Source: Winogradskya humida (GTDB lineage: Bacteria > Actinomycetota > Actinomycetes > Mycobacteriales > Micromonosporaceae). Taken from it: 49,888 nucleotides of DNA. Positions within the stretch are counted from its first letter, which is position 1. Each line of letters opens with the position of its first letter. This document shows, piece by piece, positions 15,181 through 23,928 of this stretch. Location: positions 1 through 49,888 of the forward strand of contig NZ_BOMN01000039.1 of the NCBI RefSeq assembly GCF_016862215.1. Reading direction: 5' to 3'. A program made the position numbers and the translations under genes. The notes beneath the pieces are model-generated. The model was not told the DNA's origin. It saw nothing but the letters and a program-made list of their open reading frames with translations, and searched no databases.

Positions 15181-17783
15181 GGGATTTGGGAGCGTGAGTT
15201 GCGGCGGCGCGGCATGCGGACGACCGATCCGGCCTTGTGGAGCGGCTCGGCCAGGATGCCGGGGGTGCCTGCGGACCCTCGCTGCAGTGTGGCAAGCAGC
15301 CGGTCAGCTCGCATCGGGCGAGCGAACAAATGCCCCTGCCCGGCAACGCAGCCCAGCTCCCAGAGCGCCAGCCGCTGAGGCTCGCTCTCCACCCCCTCAG
15401 CAACCACGCTGAGCTGTAGACTTCGGGCCAGATCGACAGTCGACCGGATGACCGCCGCAGCCTCCGAGGAAGTCTCGACCGCGGTGACGAACTCGCGGTC
15501 GATCTTCAGCTGGTGCACCGGGATGCGGGAGAGCACCGACAGCGACGAAACCCCCGTGCCGAAGTCGTCGAGGGCGAGGCGGACACCTGCGTCGCGCAGT
15601 TCGCTCAGCGCTCGGTCGACCACGTCGAGCTGGCTCAGCGTCAGGGTTTCGGCCAGCTCGAGGACGAGCCGGTCGGGTGGCACCGAGTGGGCGGCGAGGC
15701 GGTCGAGGACTGTGGCGGGGAAGGTGGGGTCTAGGAGGCTGCGGGGGGAGACGTTGACGGCGACGGGGAGGTTGAAGCCGGCGTCTCGCCAGACGGAGAG
15801 GGCGGTGAGGGATTCTTCGAGGACGGCGTCGGCGAAGGCGGGGAGTTGGCCTGAGCGTTCGACGGTTTGCAGGAACTGCATCGGGGTCAGGTTGCCGTGT
15901 TCCGGGTGGTGCCAGCGGGCGAGGGCTTCTGCGGAGGTCACCTCGCCGGAGGCCAGGTCGACGATGGGCTGGAAGTCGACGAAGAATTCGTGTTCGGCGA
16001 CCGCGCGGGTGAGTTCGCCGCCGAGCATGAGGCGGCCGACGTCTGCGGTGTCGTGGGCGTGTGCGTACGTGGCTGTGCTCTGGCCGCCGCGTTTTGCCTG
16101 GTACATGGCGACGTCTGCGCGGCGCATGAGCTCCTGGACGCCGCCGCTGCCGGGGGCGAGGGCGATGCCGCCGGCCGCTTCGACGGTGAGTTGCATGCCG
16201 TCGACGACGATCGGGGGTTCGAGGCAGGTGAGCATCGCGGCGGCGCGGTGGCTGGCCACGGCCGGGGTGGGCAGGTGGGCGAGGAGGACCGCGAACTCGT
16301 CACCGCCGAGCCGGGCGACCAGGTCGCCGGGTTGCGCGGCGTGCTCGAGACGGCGGGCGACCTCGCGGAGGACGTCGTCGCCGGCGGCGTGGCCGAGGGT
16401 GTCGTTGACCTCTTTGAAGTGGTTGAGGTCGATGAGCAGCATGGCGAGCATGCCGTCGGAGCTGCGGCCGGCGAAGCTGCGGGCGGCCTGTTCGAGCAGC
16501 TCACGGCGGTTGGCGAGGCCGGTGAGCGGGTCGTGGGCAGCCTCGTACGCGTTTTCGGCGCTGACCCGCTTGAGCTCGGCGTACGCCCGCGCGTTGCCGA
16601 TGGCCGTGGACAGTGAGGAGGCCAGCGTCTGCAGCTTGTACTGCTCGGATTCGTTGAGCTTGACCGGTTTGCGGAAGCGGAGTCGCAGGACACCGATGGC
16701 GCCGCTGGTCGGGCCGTCGAGCGCAGCCTCGATGGTCGAACCCTCCCGCTCGGGGGCCTCGCTGCGCGGTCCTTCGTAGCCGAGCCGATCGGCCGAGCCG
16801 CGCACGAGACGCGGTGGGTCCACATCGTCCAGCTCGATCTCGGCCTCGTCGGCGGAGAACAGCCCGGGGGTGCGGGTCACCGCGGAGTGCAGCACCGAGG
16901 CCAGGTCGGTCACGTTGAGCTGGTCGGCGGTCCCCGCGAGTCGCTGCCAGGCCTCCTGGTCGGCGCGCTGACGGATCTTGTTCTTCGTCGCGAGCTGCAG
17001 GGCCAGCACCGTGGGGATCATGGTCACGATGAGCAGCGTGCTCCGCTCGATCGTGAGGACGGCGACCAGCGCCAGCACGATGTTGAACCCGCGGGCGGCG
17101 AGCACCAGGTCGAGGTTGCGCAGCATGGTGCGCCGCCATGACGTGCGCGTTGCCAGCGAGAAGATCGTGTTGCCGAGGAATTCATCGACGATGCCGTAGG
17201 CGAGCGCGGCCGCGAGGAGACCGAGCACAAGATTCGGGTACGACTGGAAGTCGCCGATGTGCCCCATGTCGGGCCGGATGCCGACCAGGTAGGCGGTCGT
17301 ACCGGCGGCGGTGGCAGCGACGACGTCCTTGGCGACGTTCCAGGTGACCTTCATCGGGTCCCGGATGGAGATCTTCGCCGTCAGGATGCCCAGCATCGTG
17401 CAGATGATCACCCACTGGGGCGGGATGGTGGCCACCGCGACCAGCAGCGCACCGGAGGTCGCCGAGTAGGCGCGCTTCTCCGAGCGGATGCGGATGAGGA
17501 TGATCGGGCTGCCCGCGACCGCGATGATGACGGTCAGCGCGGCGAGGTAGAACAGGCTGCCGAGCGGCACCGGTGGCGCCTCGAGCGCCGCCTGGAGCAG
17601 GCAGCATGACCCCGCGAACGCGACGAGGCCGACACACAACCGGAGTCGTTTGTCGGCCTTCGCGTCGTTCACCGCGGGTGCTCCATGACCCCATGGTCCC
17701 CCGTTGCCCATACGGGCTGTCAATCCCTTGTCGCCGCTCTGTAGCCGGCGAGGGCTGTCTGATTCAGTGCCAGTCGTTGTCAC
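15165..17783 (-). CDS. membrane GGDEF-EAL cyclic-di-GMP protein
   Basis: An 872-residue protein predicted both to make and to break cyclic-di-GMP. The N-terminal 230 residues contain about eight membrane segments, followed by a GAF-like region (about 250-400), a GGDEF domain with intact RLGGDEFAVLL, and an EAL domain with EALARW, LDDFGTG, KIDREFV and AEGVES. The inhibitory RxxD site before GGDEF is absent (QPGD instead), so product inhibition is unlikely. Both active sites look complete; net activity cannot be told from sequence. GTG at 17783 is chosen because GGAGG lies 9-13 nt upstream. It is divergent from moaC across a long AT-richer gap. The C-terminal tail is basic (PRRRNSRSQ). Confidence 0.93.
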   Translation of the reverse strand: MTTTGTESDSPRRLQSGDKGLTARMGNGGPWGHGAPAVNDAKADKRLRLCVGLVAFAGSCCLLQAALEAPPVPLGSLFYLAALTVIIAVAGSPIILIRIRSEKRAYSATSGALLVAVATIPPQWVIICTMLGILTAKISIRDPMKVTWNVAKDVVAATAAGTTAYLVGIRPDMGHIGDFQSYPNLVLGLLAAALAYGIVDEFLGNTIFSLATRTSWRRTMLRNLDLVLAARGFNIVLALVAVLTIERSTLLIVTMIPTVLALQLATKNKIRQRADQEAWQRLAGTADQLNVTDLASVLHSAVTRTPGLFSADEAEIELDDVDPPRLVRGSADRLGYEGPRSEAPEREGSTIEAALDGPTSGAIGVLRLRFRKPVKLNESEQYKLQTLASSLSTAIGNARAYAELKRVSAENAYEAAHDPLTGLANRRELLEQAARSFAGRSSDGMLAMLLIDLNHFKEVNDTLGHAAGDDVLREVARRLEHAAQPGDLVARLGGDEFAVLLAHLPTPAVASHRAAAMLTCLEPPIVVDGMQLTVEAAGGIALAPGSGGVQELMRRADVAMYQAKRGGQSTATYAHAHDTADVGRLMLGGELTRAVAEHEFFVDFQPIVDLASGEVTSAEALARWHHPEHGNLTPMQFLQTVERSGQLPAFADAVLEESLTALSVWRDAGFNLPVAVNVSPRSLLDPTFPATVLDRLAAHSVPPDRLVLELAETLTLSQLDVVDRALSELRDAGVRLALDDFGTGVSSLSVLSRIPVHQLKIDREFVTAVETSSEAAAVIRSTVDLARSLQLSVVAEGVESEPQRLALWELGCVAGQGHLFARPMRADRLLATLQRGSAGTPGILAEPLHKAGSVVRMPRRRNSRSQIPHLPA

Positions 17784-18248
17784 GCATTTGCGCCTCCATC
17801 ACATGAACGGCATGCAAAGCCTTTTTTAAGGGCGTTGCGGAGCGAGTCCTTTGAGGAGCGCCGGCCGCGTTCCCTGCCAAGAGGTTAGGAAAGGAATGCG
17901 TAGTCAGCAAGAATGATTTGTCGCTCGTTTCACGAAATGCGAGTCTCGCCCGCTTTGTACCGAATCCGTGACCGTTTAACAACGCTCCGCAGTGTTCGGA
18001 GACCGTGTATTTGCCGTACCCCTCCAGTGGTTCGCGCACGCGTACTGGACGGGCGCCATGACCTGGAGTGCAATGTACGTCCGATGCCGTGGGGGCACCT
18101 CATGAAAAAAGCGTGTGGTGGACCAATTCACCGCGTGGAACGGATTGCAATCCGAAATGGCTACGGAAAGTGCAATGGTGCTGACAATGTGCTATTGCCT
18201 GGCGCGCCGAATTCCAAGACCAACTTGCCGGTGGATACGCTGGTGAAC
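17784..18248. other. 465-bp divergent intergenic region before moaC
   Basis: This gap is clearly richer in A and T than its surroundings. It contains a TTTTTTAAG run (17820-17830), a small CTCCG-CAGTGTT-CGGAG hairpin (about 17984-18001) and GGATTGCAATCC (about 18141-18152), a near-perfect palindrome. It should hold promoters for the GGDEF-EAL gene and the moa operon. A frame continuous with moaC extends left to an ATG at 18102, but its codons are AT-rich and unlike MoaC. No known riboswitch motif could be recognised. Confidence 0.4.
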
Positions 18249-18740
18249 GTGACAGACGCAGCGAAAATGACTCATGTCGACGCCCAGGGCGCGGCACACA
18301 TGGTCGACGTATCCGCCAAAAACGTGACTGCCCGCCGTGCTGTCGCCGCCGGCCGGCTCGTCACCACCGCCGAGGTGGTGGCGCTCCTGCGCGGTGCGGG
18401 GGTGCCGAAGGGCGATGCGCTGGCGGTCGCCCGGCTCGCCGGCATCATGGGCGCGAAGCGGACACCCGAGATCGTTCCGTTGTGTCACCCGATCGGGCTG
18501 CACGGGGTCACAGTGGACCTGACTGTCACAGACACCGGCGTCGACATCCTCGTGACGACCAAGACCGCGGACCGCACCGGCGTCGAGATGGAGGCCCTGA
18601 CGGCGGTCGCGACCGCGGGTCTCGCCCTGATCGACATGGTCAAGGCCGTAGACCCGGCCGCGAGCATCGAGGCCGTCCGCGTCCTGAGCAAAGAGGGCGG
18701 CAAAACCGGCGATTGGGTACGCCCGGAGCACCGCCAGTGA
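18249..18740 (+). CDS. moaC: cyclic pyranopterin monophosphate synthase MoaC
   Basis: Together with MoaA it converts GTP to cyclic pyranopterin monophosphate, the first step of molybdenum cofactor synthesis. Family motifs are THVDAQGAAHMVDVSAK at the start, then AGIMGAKRTPEIVPLCHPI and TGVEMEALTAV, and the conserved KEGGKTGDW near the end. The 163-residue length from GTG at 18249 is typical; ATG at 18267 would also work. Neither has a strong ribosome site, and the upstream extension is rejected. The TGA overlaps the next start (GTGA), so moaC-mog-moeA-moaE is read as one translationally coupled operon. Confidence 0.93.
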   Translation: MTDAAKMTHVDAQGAAHMVDVSAKNVTARRAVAAGRLVTTAEVVALLRGAGVPKGDALAVARLAGIMGAKRTPEIVPLCHPIGLHGVTVDLTVTDTGVDILVTTKTADRTGVEMEALTAVATAGLALIDMVKAVDPAASIEAVRVLSKEGGKTGDWVRPEHRQ

Positions 18741-19222
18741 TCCGCGCCCGGGTCATCGTCGCCTCCAACCGTGCCGCCGCGGGCGTCTACGCGGACACCA
18801 GCGGCCCCCTGCTCGTCGCGGGCCTGCGTGACCTCGGCTGCGAAGTCGACGCCGACCCGGTCGTGGTGCCGGACGGCGAGCCGGTGGCCGAGGCGCTGCG
18901 CGCGGCGATCGCGGACGGCGTGGACGTCGTGCTGACCAGCGGCGGCACCGGTGTGACGCCGACGGATCGCACCCCTGAGGCGACCCGGCCCCTGCTCGAC
19001 TTCGAGGTTCCGGGCATCGCCGAGGCGGTCCGCGCGTACAGCAGGGACAAGGTGCCGGCAGCGGTCCTCTCCCGTGGCCTCGCCGGGGTGGCCGGTCGCA
19101 CGCTGATCGTCAACCTGCCCGGCTCGACCGGGGGTGCCCGCGACGGGCTCGCGGTTCTGGCACCGGTCCTTGCTCACACCGTGGAGCAGATCGGTGGCGG
19201 CGACCATAGGCTGCAGGGGTGA
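18737..19222 (+). CDS. mog: molybdopterin adenylyltransferase, MogA/MoaB family
   Basis: A 161-residue protein of the MoaB/Mog family that adenylates molybdopterin before metal insertion by MoeA. It has the signature TSGGTGVTPTDRTPEAT and NLPGSTGG, plus the characteristic N-terminal VIVASNRAAAG. The GTG start overlaps the moaC stop by 4 nt, and its own TGA overlaps the moeA start in the same way. Whether it is strictly Mog-like or a MoaB paralog cannot be settled without a tree. Confidence 0.9.
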   Translation: MIRARVIVASNRAAAGVYADTSGPLLVAGLRDLGCEVDADPVVVPDGEPVAEALRAAIADGVDVVLTSGGTGVTPTDRTPEATRPLLDFEVPGIAEAVRAYSRDKVPAAVLSRGLAGVAGRTLIVNLPGSTGGARDGLAVLAPVLAHTVEQIGGGDHRLQG

Positions 19223-20442
19223 AGGCAGAGAGCATGCCCGTCGACTGGGACAAAGCCCGCGCCCTGGCCTACGAGGCGGGTCGCGCCGCGGCGGCCCCGG
19301 CCGAGCGGGTGCCGCTGAGCGTCGCGGACGGCCGCACCCTCGCCGAGCCGCTGGTCGCGCTCAGCGAGCTGCCGGCCTTCCCCACGTCGAGCATCGACGG
19401 GTGGGCCGTCCGGGGCCCCGAGCCGTGGCGCCCGATCGGCCGCGTCCTGGCCGGTGACACCCCGGCGCCGCTCACGGAGCCCGGCACCTGCGTGGAGATC
19501 GCCACCGGTGCCATGGTCCCGGCCGGTGCCGAGGCGGTCGTCCGCATCGAGGAGTCGGCGCGCGACGCCGAGGGCCGGGTCACCGGCAGACCCCGGCCGG
19601 AGCCCGAGTGGCGCATGCCCGGCGACGAGGCGCGCAAGGGCGAGCAACTGCTCCCCGCAGGCACCCCGATTGACCCCGCGGTCCTCGGCATGGCCGCCAC
19701 CTGCGGTTACGACACCATTCCCGTGCGGCCCCTGCCGAGCGCCGCCCTGCTCGTCTTCGGTGACGAGCTGCTCACGAGCGGGCCGCCCGGAGAGGGCCGG
19801 GTGCGTGACTCGCTGAGCCCGCTCGTGCCGGCCTGGTTGCGCCGTTCGGGAGCCGCCGTCGACCCGTCCGCGGTGCAGGGCCCGGTGCAGGACACGCTCG
19901 AGGCCCATGTCGACGCGATCAGGGCCGGTCTGGCGGTCGCCGACCTGGTCTGCACGACCGGCGGGACGATGCACGGCCCCGTCGACCACCTCCATCCGGC
20001 GCTGAGCCGGCTCGGTGCTGAATACGTGGTCAACACCGTCGCCGTGCGCCCCGGCTTTCCGATGCTGCTCGCCCGGGTGCCGGGCCCCGACGGCCGCCCG
20101 CGCTTCCTCGCCGGGCTTCCGGGCAACCCGCAGTCAGCGGTCATCGCTTTGGTCTCGCTGGTCGCGCCGCTGCTCGCCGGGCTGCAGGGCCGTGAGTTCC
20201 CGGCGCTGCCCCAGGTGGAGGTGACCGCACCCGTGCCGGGCCGCGGCAGTTTCACCCATCTCTCGCTCGCCGCGCTGGACGCGCGTGGCCGGGCGGTTCC
20301 GGTGAGCCACGTCGGTTCATCGATGCTGCGCGGGCTCGCCAACGCCCACGGCTTCGTCGTGGTCCGCCCCGACACAAAAGCCGCGGCCGGGGACGTCGTG
20401 CCGTTCCTGCCGCTCCCGCTCTACCCCGGAGAACGCCCATGA
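19219..20442 (+). CDS. moeA: molybdopterin molybdenumtransferase MoeA
   Basis: A 407-residue protein that inserts molybdate into adenylated molybdopterin. Recognisable segments are SSIDGWAVR, EIATGAMVPAGAEAVVRIE, the VFGDELL motif, CTTGGTMHGPVDHL (family usually GGVSVGxxD) and FLAGLPGNPQSAVIAL. The central GG-S-G-D loop differs from the E. coli type (GGTMHGPVD), so it may be a divergent subfamily common in actinobacteria. The GTG start overlaps the mog stop; an ATG at 19234 is a less likely alternative. The stop overlaps the moaE ATG (ATGA). Confidence 0.9.
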   Translation: MKAESMPVDWDKARALAYEAGRAAAAPAERVPLSVADGRTLAEPLVALSELPAFPTSSIDGWAVRGPEPWRPIGRVLAGDTPAPLTEPGTCVEIATGAMVPAGAEAVVRIEESARDAEGRVTGRPRPEPEWRMPGDEARKGEQLLPAGTPIDPAVLGMAATCGYDTIPVRPLPSAALLVFGDELLTSGPPGEGRVRDSLSPLVPAWLRRSGAAVDPSAVQGPVQDTLEAHVDAIRAGLAVADLVCTTGGTMHGPVDHLHPALSRLGAEYVVNTVAVRPGFPMLLARVPGPDGRPRFLAGLPGNPQSAVIALVSLVAPLLAGLQGREFPALPQVEVTAPVPGRGSFTHLSLAALDARGRAVPVSHVGSSMLRGLANAHGFVVVRPDTKAAAGDVVPFLPLPLYPGERP

Positions 20443-20864
20443 CCGACTCGATCCGCATCGCCGAGGTCGGCGACGTCCCGCTGGACCTCGCCGCGCATGA
20501 GAAGGCGGTGGCCGACCCCCGCGCGGGTGCGGTCGTCTCCTTCCAGGGTGTTGTCCGCGACCACGATCACGGCCGCGGCGTGACGCTGCTCGAATACGAG
20601 GGCCACCCCACGGCCGGCGCGGTGCTGCGCGAGGTCGCCGAGGAGATCGCCAAAGACCCCGATGTGTACGCCGTGGCGGTCTCGCATCGCGTCGGCACCC
20701 TGCAGATCGGGGACGTCGCCATCGTCGCGGCGGTCAGCACGGCACATCGGGCGGCGGCCTTCGCGGCGTGCGCCCGGCTGGTCGACGAGGCGAAGGCGCG
20801 ACTGCCGATCTGGAAACGCCAGGTCTTCACCGACGGCACCGACGAGTGGGTCAACTGCCCGTGA
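20439..20864 (+). CDS. moaE: molybdopterin synthase catalytic subunit MoaE
   Basis: This is the large subunit of molybdopterin synthase; it adds sulfur, delivered by the thiocarboxylated C-terminus of MoaD, to the pyranopterin. It is 141 residues long with family motifs GAVVSFQGVVRDH, LEYEGH, AVSHRVGTLQIGD and the active-site segment LPIWKRQVF, which carries the conserved lysine. It is the last gene of the operon. Its partner moaD is not adjacent but lies at 30447-30689 on the other strand. The 3' end overlaps the convergent GT87 gene by 14 bp. Confidence 0.95.
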   Translation: MTDSIRIAEVGDVPLDLAAHEKAVADPRAGAVVSFQGVVRDHDHGRGVTLLEYEGHPTAGAVLREVAEEIAKDPDVYAVAVSHRVGTLQIGDVAIVAAVSTAHRAAAFAACARLVDEAKARLPIWKRQVFTDGTDEWVNCP

Positions 20865-21993
20865 GGTCGCGCCACGGCATGGCGTTGACCAGCAGGATCA
20901 GCGCCAGTGCGAACGAGTTGGCGGCGAACGGCCCGCTCAGGCTCCACATCGGAGCCAGGACGAAGAGTAGATACAGCAGGACGGCCGCGACCGTATAGCG
21001 GGCGCGCTGTGATCGCCGACATCCTGCGGCGACGTCTCCAAGAACCAGCATGGCCGGCAGCACCCAGATCAACTCCTGCGTGCCGCTGACCGGCCCGGCG
21101 ATCGCGGCGGTGAGACCGACCAGCGCGAACGCCGCGACCTCGTTCCCGTCGGCGTGCGCGGCGCGGGCGCGGACCATGCCCACCGCGGTCAGCAACACCG
21201 CGAACGACATCCACAGCAGGACCGGAGTGCTGGACGCGTCGTAGAGTCGCGCGAGGACTCCGGCGAGTGACTGGTTGGTGGTCGCGTCGATCGGACCCGC
21301 CCGGTCGATGCGCCACAGCACCTCGACGAACCACGCGCGCGTCTCGTCCGGCGCTATGAGCAGGGATATCAACGCGGCGGCGCCAAAGGTCCCGGTGGCC
21401 GTCAGCGCGGCCCGCCGCTGCCTGCTGATCAGCAGGTACACGATGAAGAACGCCGCACTACCCGTCAACGCCGTCGCCAGCCCGATCCCGAGCCCCCGCA
21501 GCGCGGAACAGCGCCGGAGCGCGACGATGTCGGCGGTGATCAACCCGAAGACGAGCAGGTCAAGGGTGCCGAGGCCGAGCGTCGCGCGGACCGGTTCGAG
21601 GGTCAGCGCGAGCGCACCCGCGGCGAGCACCACCGGCCAGGTACGCCGCCCGTAGCGCTCGGCGATCGGCCCGATCGCCACGATCAGGGCGAGGCCCAGC
21701 GCGGCGACCCCGGCGAGCGCCACGAGCCACCCCGCGACCGCGACCGGCAGGAACGCGGCCGGCGTCATGACCAGCGCGGCGGGCGGCGACATCGCGGTGC
21801 CCAGATGCGAGACCGGCGACCGGTACGCGTACAGCCCGGCGCCGTGCACCCAGCTGGCGATCGCCTCACGGTCGAGGGCGAGCGTGCTGAACGCGTACCT
21901 CTGGGCGATCGTGGTGATCGCGGCCAGGATCCCGACGCAGGCGAGGGTGACCACGACGGAGCGGGAAGTCGTCGGTGTCCGCATTGCGGGCAT
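20851..21993 (-). CDS. second GT87-type membrane glycosyltransferase-like protein
   Basis: A 380-residue polytopic membrane protein with about ten segments. LDREAIASWVHGAGLYAYRSP following helix 1 is the typical first extracytoplasmic loop of the GT87/DUF2029 family, where an acidic residue is catalytic. A lipid-linked mannose donor is expected from the family; the acceptor is unknown. ATG at 21993 is preceded by GGGGGAGG at good spacing. The gene converges on moaE with a 14-bp overlap. Confidence 0.75.
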   Translation of the reverse strand: MPAMRTPTTSRSVVVTLACVGILAAITTIAQRYAFSTLALDREAIASWVHGAGLYAYRSPVSHLGTAMSPPAALVMTPAAFLPVAVAGWLVALAGVAALGLALIVAIGPIAERYGRRTWPVVLAAGALALTLEPVRATLGLGTLDLLVFGLITADIVALRRCSALRGLGIGLATALTGSAAFFIVYLLISRQRRAALTATGTFGAAALISLLIAPDETRAWFVEVLWRIDRAGPIDATTNQSLAGVLARLYDASSTPVLLWMSFAVLLTAVGMVRARAAHADGNEVAAFALVGLTAAIAGPVSGTQELIWVLPAMLVLGDVAAGCRRSQRARYTVAAVLLYLLFVLAPMWSLSGPFAANSFALALILLVNAMPWRDLTGS

Positions 21994-22057
21994 TCCCGAC
22001 CTCCCCCGGCTAGTGACCTCCGCCCCGCTTAACGCCCCGGCCGCCGTTTAGTGATCA

Positions 22058-22621
22058 TCAACCCGGCAGTTTGCGGGCCGCCACAGCGATCTTCGCCTCG
22101 CGCTTCGCTGTGCGGACAGCGCGCCGCGCCGACCTCTGCGAGCGCGTCACCGCGCGGCTGACCGAGCGCTGGGAGCGGTCGATCGCGTGCGTGGTGCGGT
22201 ATTTGAGTCCGGGCTGGCCCTCGGTGTCGGCGGCCGCCAGCAGCAGACCGCCGAGCAGGCCGAGGTTCTTCAGGAAATGCGTCTGATGCTGCTGACGCTC
22301 CTCCTGCGGCACCGCCCAGAACGGGTGACCCGCGATCGTCGTCGGCACCAGACCGGCGGCCAGCACAGCCGCGGAGGGACGGGTCAGCCGGCCGCTGGCG
22401 AGCAGCAGACCCGCCGCGACGTCGGCGCCGGCCTTGAGGCGGACCAGGGTGCGGGCATCGCTGGGCAGGCGGGGGTCGACCCGTTCGATCAGCGGGCCGA
22501 CCTGATCGGTCACCCGCTTGGCGGCGGCGACCTTCGAGTCGGGGTCGAGCACGGCACGAACTCCGCTGACAACGAAGATCGCGCCGAGCATGGCACGGGC
22601 GGCAGCGCGTACGGGTTTCAT
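22058..22621 (-). CDS. DoxX-family membrane protein with basic tail
   Basis: A 187-residue protein. The N-terminal 130 residues match the DoxX family: MLGAIFVVSGVRAVLDPD at the start, a four-helix membrane core and FLKNLGLLGGLLLAA. DoxX-like proteins are small membrane proteins linked to thiosulfate or thiol redox in some species; no specific role is claimed here. The last 50 residues are highly basic with RSQRS repeats, likely cytoplasmic. ATG at 22621 is used. It stands alone, followed by an ATPase gene on the same strand 28 bp upstream. Confidence 0.8.
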   Translation of the reverse strand: MKPVRAAARAMLGAIFVVSGVRAVLDPDSKVAAAKRVTDQVGPLIERVDPRLPSDARTLVRLKAGADVAAGLLLASGRLTRPSAAVLAAGLVPTTIAGHPFWAVPQEERQQHQTHFLKNLGLLGGLLLAAADTEGQPGLKYRTTHAIDRSQRSVSRAVTRSQRSARRAVRTAKREAKIAVAARKLPG

Positions 22622-22649
22622 AAGCCCGTTATACCCACGATCCCGGGCG

Positions 22650-23852
22650 CTACGGCTGTGTGCGCAGATACCTGCCGAAGTGCGGGACGGTGAACGCGAC
22701 CGTTCCGCGCTCGCCGGAGTAGATCAGGCCCTTCTTGATCAGGGCGTCGCGGGCGGGCGACAGGCTGGCCGGGCGGCGGGCGAGCGTCGCCGCGATCTCG
22801 GACGTGGGAACGGCGGCGTCCATATCGTTGTCCGTCTCGCCCGAGAGCGAGGCCATCGCGCGCATGTATTCGCGCTCGGCCGGGGTCGCCCGCTCGTAGC
22901 GCGAGCCGAAGAAGCCGACTGCCAGCTCCGCCTCCGCCTCGGGCGCCGCCACCAGCACATCCTCCGCGGTCACCGGCGACGTGGGTGCGTGGTCCCAGGT
23001 CGCCTTTCCGTACGCCTGGACGAAGTACGGATACCCGCCGGACTTCTCGTAGAGCAGGTCCAGCGCCTTGGGCTCGTACTCGACGTCCTCCCGCGCGGCC
23101 GGCGCGCAGAGTGCGAGGTCGGCGGCGATCCGGTCGAGCCGGTCGATGCGCTGGTAGCGGAAGAGCCGTTCCGAGTAGGACTTGGCGGCGGACAGCACGG
23201 CCGGCAGATGCGGCAGACCGGCACCGACCACGATCAGCGGCGCGCCCAGCTGGGACAGCTCGTGACAGGCCGCGCACAGCGCCGACACGTCCGCCGGGCC
23301 GAGGTCCTGCATCTCGTCGATGAAGAGCGCGATGCCCGTGCCGACATCGGTGGCCAGCGACGCGGCGTCGGTGAAGAGCTCCACCAGGTCGATCTCGATG
23401 TCGCCGGAATCCGCCCGGCCGCGCGCGGGCGGCACGTCGATGCCGGGGGTCCACCGGTCGCGCAGCTTCGCGTTCTCGTCGTTGACACGCAGCGCGAACG
23501 CCTTGAGCACCGCCAGCACCTCGTCGACCCGCTCGGGGTTGCGGTGGTGCGGGGTCAGCTCGCGGATCGCCATGTGCAGGGCCGCGGAGACCGGCCGGCG
23601 CAGCGACTGGTCAGGGCGCGCCTCGATCTTGCCGGTGCCCCAGAGCCGGCCGATCGCCGCGGAGCGCAGCGTGTTGAGCAGCACGGTCTTCCCGACGCCG
23701 CGCAGGCCGGTCAGGACGAGGCTGCGTTCGGGGCGGCCCCGGGCGACCCGCTCGAGGACGACGTCGAACGCGCCCAGCTCGCGGCCGCGACCGGCCAGCT
23801 CGGGTGGGCGTTGGCCGGCGCCGGGGGCGTACGGATTGCGGATCGGATCCAC
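22650..23852 (-). CDS. AAA+ ATPase of the Orc/Cdc6-like STAND type
   Basis: A 400-residue ATP-binding protein. Walker A is LTGLRGVGKTVLL (about residues 47-59) and Walker B is IALFIDEMQDL (about 180). Downstream are a sensor-like GAGLPHLPAVLSAAKSYSERLF and a winged-helix-like C-terminus (PTSEIAATLARRPASLSPARDALIKKG). The layout is that of AAA ATPases related to Cdc6/Orc1 and found singly in many actinobacteria; function unknown. The start is GTG 23852, giving VDPIRNPYAPGAG; a GTG three codons upstream (23861) is equally possible. A cluster of three CGCTAG hexamers (about 23886-23930) lies in its upstream region. Confidence 0.85.
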   Translation of the reverse strand: MDPIRNPYAPGAGQRPPELAGRGRELGAFDVVLERVARGRPERSLVLTGLRGVGKTVLLNTLRSAAIGRLWGTGKIEARPDQSLRRPVSAALHMAIRELTPHHRNPERVDEVLAVLKAFALRVNDENAKLRDRWTPGIDVPPARGRADSGDIEIDLVELFTDAASLATDVGTGIALFIDEMQDLGPADVSALCAACHELSQLGAPLIVVGAGLPHLPAVLSAAKSYSERLFRYQRIDRLDRIAADLALCAPAAREDVEYEPKALDLLYEKSGGYPYFVQAYGKATWDHAPTSPVTAEDVLVAAPEAEAELAVGFFGSRYERATPAEREYMRAMASLSGETDNDMDAAVPTSEIAATLARRPASLSPARDALIKKGLIYSGERGTVAFTVPHFGRYLRTQP

Positions 23853-23928
23853 GGAAAGCACCGTATCGGGCAGGCCGGGCCCGACGCTAGAGTCCTCTTG
23901 GATCGTCTAAGAAATACGCTAGAGAGCG

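Noticed and set aside
17800..17840. Possible cyclic-di-GMP riboswitch (GCATGCAAAGCC resembles part of the GEMM motif)
   Set aside because: The required first half (the GGGCAAACC-like segment with its tetraloop) is absent.
17764..18039. 91-codon minus-strand frame upstream of the GGDEF-EAL gene
   Set aside because: Atypical AT-rich codons, overlaps the well-placed start and ribosome site at 17783; no recognisable motif.
18102..18248. N-terminal extension of MoaC from ATG 18102
   Set aside because: Forty-nine extra residues with AT-rich codons unlike the gene itself, and MoaC homologs start near THVD.
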